NCBI GenBank assembly: GCA_017302755.1
Contig: JAFLCR010000088.1
Coordinates: 1-8,740 of the forward strand
Direction of reading: 5' to 3'
Source of the DNA: Alphaproteobacteria bacterium
GTDB taxonomy: Bacteria; Pseudomonadota; Alphaproteobacteria; Rickettsiales; JAFLCR01
Length of the DNA stretch: 8,740 nucleotides
Part shown: positions 5,994 to 8,740 of the stretch, piece after piece
Layout of the letters: every line of letters starts with the position of its first letter
How positions within the stretch are numbered: position 1 is the first letter of the stretch
The notes under the pieces: model-generated
Seen by the model: only the letters and a program-made list of their open reading frames with translations
Told to the model about the DNA's origin: nothing
The model's database searches: none
Position numbers and translations under genes: made by a program

Positions 5994-6983
5994 ATGCAAA
6001 CAGCTTTTCAAATGATCGACGTCGGCGCCAAGCCGGTAACCTACCGCCTGGCGGCGGCGTCGGGGGAGATCGCCGTCGGCCCGGAAGCCTTCGCGCTGAT
6101 CCGCGACCGCAAGCTGCCGAAGGGCGACGTGCTGACGCTGGCGGAGATCGCGGGCATTCAGGGTGCGAAGAAAGCTTGTGAGATGATCCCCCTCTGCCAC
6201 CCGATGGGATTGGACATGGTGCGCGTTACGATGGAGCTTCTGCCTGAAACGCATAGCGTGAGGGTCTATTGTCTGGCGTCAGTGCATGCCAAAACCGGCA
6301 TTGAGATGGAAGCTCTCGCCGGTGTCAACGCGGCGCTGCTGACGATTTGGGATTTGACGAAGATGGTGGAGGCGAATCTCCGCATCGGCCATGTCCGCCT
6401 GCTCGCCAAGAAAGGCGGGAAATCAGGGCTATGGTTGAACCCCGAAGGCGTGCCTGCCTGGATCGGCGAGCTGTTCGCTCCGCCCGTCGCGCCCGGGCTT
6501 CAAGGCCGCAAGGCGGCTGTGCTGACGCTCAGCGACCGTGCGGCGAGCGGCGAATATGCTGACGATTCCGGCAGGTTGCTGAAGGAAACGCTGGAGGCTT
6601 TCGGTTGCCTGATCTGCGATTACCGAATCATTCCCGACGAGCGGGAAGGCATTGCAGCGGCGGTAAAGGAGATGATCGGCGCGCACGCCCCCGATGTGCT
6701 CGTCACCACGGGCGGCACCGGCGTATCCGGCCGCGACGTGACGCCAGAAGCGCTGACGCCGCTTTTCGACAAGCCCATTCCCGGTGTCGGCGAGCTCCTG
6801 CGGCTGGATGGGGCGCAATATACCCCGCTTTCGTGGAGCAGCCGTGCTGTGGGCGGAGTGATCGGGCGCACGCTGGTGGTGACCCTGCCGGGCAACCCGG
6901 GCGCGGTGAGGGAAGGGCTGTCGGCGCTGTTGCCGAAGCTCGTTCCGCATTTAATACGCATTATCCGTGGAGAAAAAGCATGA
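5994..6983 (+). CDS. moaC/moaB: Bifunctional MoaC-MoaB fusion: cyclic pyranopterin monophosphate synthase / molybdopterin adenylyltransferase-like
   Basis: The 329-residue protein joins two Moco enzymes. Residues 1-155 are MoaC, which converts the MoaA product to cyclic pyranopterin monophosphate. Active-site residues line up with E. coli MoaC: K43 for K51, H69 (in I-P-L-C-H-P) for H77, and E104/E106, D120 and K123 in the I-E-M-E-A-L...W-D-L-T-K block. After a short Pro-rich linker (about 160-170), residues 172-329 form a MogA/MoaB domain with L-T-L-S-D-R, T-T-G-G-T-G-x5-D-V-T-P-E-A (238-252), I-P-G-V-G-E (262-267) and L-P-G-N-P (298-302). That domain adenylates molybdopterin before Mo insertion. 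MoaC/MoaB fusions are known, but joining non-consecutive pathway steps is notable. GGAGG at 5985-5989 lies four bases before the ATG, inside the end of moaA. The stop overlaps the moeA start as ATGA. Confidence 0.95.
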   Translation: MQTAFQMIDVGAKPVTYRLAAASGEIAVGPEAFALIRDRKLPKGDVLTLAEIAGIQGAKKACEMIPLCHPMGLDMVRVTMELLPETHSVRVYCLASVHAKTGIEMEALAGVNAALLTIWDLTKMVEANLRIGHVRLLAKKGGKSGLWLNPEGVPAWIGELFAPPVAPGLQGRKAAVLTLSDRAASGEYADDSGRLLKETLEAFGCLICDYRIIPDEREGIAAAVKEMIGAHAPDVLVTTGGTGVSGRDVTPEALTPLFDKPIPGVGELLRLDGAQYTPLSWSSRAVGGVIGRTLVVTLPGNPGAVREGLSALLPKLVPHLIRIIRGEKA

Positions 6984-8224
6984 TTTCCTACGCTGAAGCG
7001 CTCGCTATCCTCCAGCGCCATGCAGGCCCTGCGCGTGCGGAGTCTGTGCCCCTTTCCCAGGCGCTCGGCGGCGTCGCTGCGGAGGATATAAGCAGCCCCA
7101 TGAACGTGCCAAGCTTCCGTAACAGTGCGATGGACGGCTATGCCGTGCGCGCATCCGCGCTTGCAACGGCCAGCGCAGCAATCCCGGTGACGTTATCCGT
7201 TTCCGGCACGGTGGCGGCGGGCGATGCGCTATCCCTTTCCGGCGAGGCCGTGCAGATCATGACCGGCGCGCCGGTGCCCGGGGCGTTTGATGCCGTGGTG
7301 CCGGTTGAAATGGTGTGTGTGGAAGGCGAACGCGTAACTTTTACCCGACCGGCCAGCCCAAAGGATCACATAAGGTTCCCGGGAGAAGACGTATGCGCCG
7401 GAGAAACCGTTCTGCGTCGGGGCGATAAGGTGACGCCCGAAGCCGTGATGCTGCTTTCCGCCCTGGGCATCGCCAAGGCGAGCGTCCGGCGCGTGCCAAG
7501 GATTCATTTCATCAGCACCGGCAATGAAATCACCGACAATCCGGTTGCTCCGCTGCCGGAGGGCATGATTTATAATTCCAATGCCCCCTACCTTTTGGCC
7601 AGCGCCCGCGCACTGGGGCTGGAAGCCGTTTATGAGGGCATCGTCCGGGATGATCCCGCCGCTTACGAAGCCATGCTAGGGGCGATCAAGGAAGCGGCGG
7701 TCATCGTCAGCACCGGCGCGGTATCGAAAGGCAGCCGGGATTTTATTCCCGATTCCCTGAAGAAGCTAGGTGGAGCGATTCATTTCCACCGGGTGAACAT
7801 ACGCCCCGGCAAGCCGGTTCTGTTTGCGACACTGCCGAACGGGAGTTTCTATTTCGGACTTCCGGGCAACCCCATCTCGACGGCCATCGGCTTCACCTTT
7901 TTCGTGATGCCGCTCGTGCGGATGCTTCAGGGTGCGGGCATGGCTGCGCCGCTCATGGCGCAGTTGGCTAACGACTTCACGAAGAAAGGGGATTTCCGCC
8001 AATTCCTGAAAGCCAATCTGGCGGTGGATGGCGAAGGCCGCCTGCGGGTAAGCGTCGCCACGGGCCAGGAGTCCTTCAAAATCAAATCCATGACGGAGAA
8101 CAACGCTTGGGTGGTGCTGGAGGAGGGAAAAACGCTCTGGAGGGCGGGCGAATGCGTACCCGTATATCCTTACGGCGCCATGGAAACAGAGAAAGGGGAG
8201 AACAGCTTATGTCAGGCGGCGTGA
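6980..8224 (+). CDS. moeA: Molybdopterin molybdenumtransferase MoeA
   Basis: MoeA inserts molybdate into adenylated molybdopterin, releasing AMP, and so completes basic Moco. The 414-residue length and domain order fit the family (E. coli 411). The N-terminal domain has S-A-M-D-G-Y-A-V (49-56) and the I-M-T-G-A-P-V-P-G block (93-101). The central MogA-like domain has S-T-G-N-E (179-183) and S-T-G-A-V-S-K-G-S-R-D (244-254), matching the E. coli S-G-G-V-S-V-G-x-A-D loop. Then come I-R-P-G-K-P (274-279) and G-L-P-G-N-P (293-298), with the C-terminal barrel domain from about 325. The start is fixed by the ATGA overlap with moaC-moaB and a GGAG eight bases upstream (6968-6971). A longer open frame upstream only shadows the moaB part. 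Its last 16 bases overlap moaD. Confidence 0.95.
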   Translation: MISYAEALAILQRHAGPARAESVPLSQALGGVAAEDISSPMNVPSFRNSAMDGYAVRASALATASAAIPVTLSVSGTVAAGDALSLSGEAVQIMTGAPVPGAFDAVVPVEMVCVEGERVTFTRPASPKDHIRFPGEDVCAGETVLRRGDKVTPEAVMLLSALGIAKASVRRVPRIHFISTGNEITDNPVAPLPEGMIYNSNAPYLLASARALGLEAVYEGIVRDDPAAYEAMLGAIKEAAVIVSTGAVSKGSRDFIPDSLKKLGGAIHFHRVNIRPGKPVLFATLPNGSFYFGLPGNPISTAIGFTFFVMPLVRMLQGAGMAAPLMAQLANDFTKKGDFRQFLKANLAVDGEGRLRVSVATGQESFKIKSMTENNAWVVLEEGKTLWRAGECVPVYPYGAMETEKGENSLCQAA

Positions 8225-8484
8225 ATCTGACAATCGATCTGTTCGGTGCCTTCCGCGCCTATTCGGCAGGGGCGCCGCTGAACCTGAATGTACCTCCGGG
8301 CATCACGGTGTCTGAGGTAAAAAAAAGGATTGGTGAGGCGCTGCTGTCCCGCCATTCAGGGTTCGACCGGCACAGCCTGGTTGCTGAGTCGGCGCTGGCT
8401 GATGAGAAACAGGTTCTGGCGGAGGACGATGTGGTGACGCGCGATGTCTCGCTGGCCCTGCTGCCTCCCGTGTGCGGAGGCTAG
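8209..8484 (+). CDS. moaD: Molybdopterin synthase small subunit MoaD (sulfur carrier)
   Basis: MoaD is the ubiquitin-like small subunit of molybdopterin synthase. Its C-terminal glycine carries the thiocarboxylate sulfur that builds the dithiolene. The protein has 91 residues, slightly above the usual 80 or so. It has a beta-grasp opening (L-T-I-D-L-F-G-A-F-R), a T-V-S-E-V-K-K-R-I helix (33-41), and the diagnostic end L-L-P-P-V-C-G-G with terminal Gly-Gly (90-91). The start is set by GGGGAG at 8195-8200, eight bases before ATG, and by homology; the gene overlaps the last 16 bases of moeA. A six-base-pair hairpin over its last codons contains the moaE ribosome site. No activating enzyme (MoeB) is visible in the window and it may be encoded elsewhere. 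Confidence 0.92.
   Translation: MSGGVNLTIDLFGAFRAYSAGAPLNLNVPPGITVSEVKKRIGEALLSRHSGFDRHSLVAESALADEKQVLAEDDVVTRDVSLALLPPVCGG
8463..8481 (+). promoter_or_regulatory. Hairpin that covers the moaE ribosome binding site
   Basis: GCCTCC (8463-8468) and GGAGGC (8476-8481) form a perfect six-base-pair stem with a seven-base loop. The 3' arm holds GGAGG, the moaE Shine-Dalgarno site, five bases before ATG 8486. A ribosome finishing moaD (stop 8482-8484) would melt the stem, so moaE translation may depend on moaD translation. This is inferred from the sequence; the codons also encode the conserved P-P-V-x-G-G end of MoaD, which constrains them. Confidence 0.45.
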
Positions 8485-8485
8485 C

Positions 8486-8740
8486 ATGAAGGGTGTGTAT
8501 GTGGGCATCGGCGAATCGCCGCTTTCGCTTGAAAAAGCCTCGGCATTTGTGGACACGCCGGAAAACGGTGCGCTCAATCTGTTTGTGGGACGCGTGCGTA
8601 ATCATAATCTCGGCAAGGCGGTGAACGCGGTGAGCTATGACGTCTTTACGCCGCTGGCCTGCGCCGTGTTCACGGAGCTGTGCGCCGAGGCGAGGGCACG
8701 CTTCGGAGAAGACCTGCGCTTGTATGTCGAGCATTTCAAG
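8486..8740 (+). CDS. moaE: Molybdopterin synthase large subunit MoaE, N-terminal 85 residues (3' end outside window)
   Basis: MoaE is the catalytic subunit that, with MoaD, adds two sulfurs to cyclic pyranopterin monophosphate to make molybdopterin. The frame from ATG 8486 is open to the window end. The visible part contains N-G-A-L-N-L-F-V-G-R-V-R-N-H-N-L-G-K (27-44), the MoaE signature including substrate-site R38, then a Y-D-V-F-T-P-L-A segment (51-58), the usual E-A-R-A-R-F helix, and a strand ending V-E-H83-F-K. In E. coli the last position reads H-R-I-G, so the Arg after the His appears to be Phe here. About 65 more residues are expected beyond the window. Only one base separates it from the moaD stop, and GGAGG lies five bases before its ATG. 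Confidence 0.92.
   Translation, partial: MKGVYVGIGESPLSLEKASAFVDTPENGALNLFVGRVRNHNLGKAVNAVSYDVFTPLACAVFTELCAEARARFGEDLRLYVEHFK

Noticed and set aside
5142..6254. Long minus-strand open frame (370 codons) opposite moaA and moaC
   Set aside because: It runs through two clearly coding genes and shows no domain; it is an antisense shadow.
1..8740. tRNA or rRNA genes, CRISPR arrays, insertion sequences, attachment sites
   Set aside because: Nothing resembling these was seen; coding is nearly continuous and no repeated spacers or terminal inverted repeats were noticed.

Overview
The window is GC-rich, densely coding DNA from a bacterium, most likely a proteobacterium. Every gene lies on the + strand, and most neighbours overlap or sit within a few bases of each other. 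The genus cannot be named from this sequence. The proteobacterial guess rests on a Dnr/Fnr-like regulator, a perfect Fnr-type operator and a Moco-type RNA leader upstream of moaA.

Region 1 (1-3202) is a translationally coupled trio. It holds the C-terminal half of a DegT/DnrJ/EryC1-type sugar aminotransferase, a GNAT acetyltransferase of the RimJ/RimL type, and a 693-residue protein that joins a neutral-ceramidase-like metallohydrolase domain to a C-terminal LamG-like jellyroll. The first two suggest amino-sugar synthesis (transamination, then N-acetylation) for a surface glycan. The third keeps the zinc ligands of the ceramidase fold but lacks the ceramidase serine motif, so its substrate is unknown.

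Region 2 (3305-4837) encodes a 510-residue soluble transcription factor. It combines an N-terminal nitrate/nitrite-sensing NIT domain, a Dnr-like cyclic-nucleotide-binding fold, an Fnr-type helix-turn-helix and a five-cysteine tail. This is an uncommon architecture and the main candidate novelty.

Region 3 (4838-5018) is a 181-base regulatory gap. It contains a perfect Fnr-type palindrome (TTGAT-N4-ATCAA), a plausible -10 box at the distance expected for activation from -41.5, and then an RNA leader that resembles the molybdenum cofactor (Moco) riboswitch.

Region 4 (5019-8740) is a compact Moco biosynthesis operon: moaA, a moaC-moaB fusion, moeA, moaD and the start of moaE. It covers GTP to cyclic pyranopterin monophosphate (MoaA, MoaC), conversion to molybdopterin (MoaD, MoaE), and adenylation and Mo insertion (MoaB/Mog domain, MoeA). 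The working model is a circuit in which a nitrate-responsive Crp/Fnr protein switches on cofactor synthesis for nitrate reductase or other Mo enzymes, while the Moco RNA shuts translation off when cofactor is sufficient.
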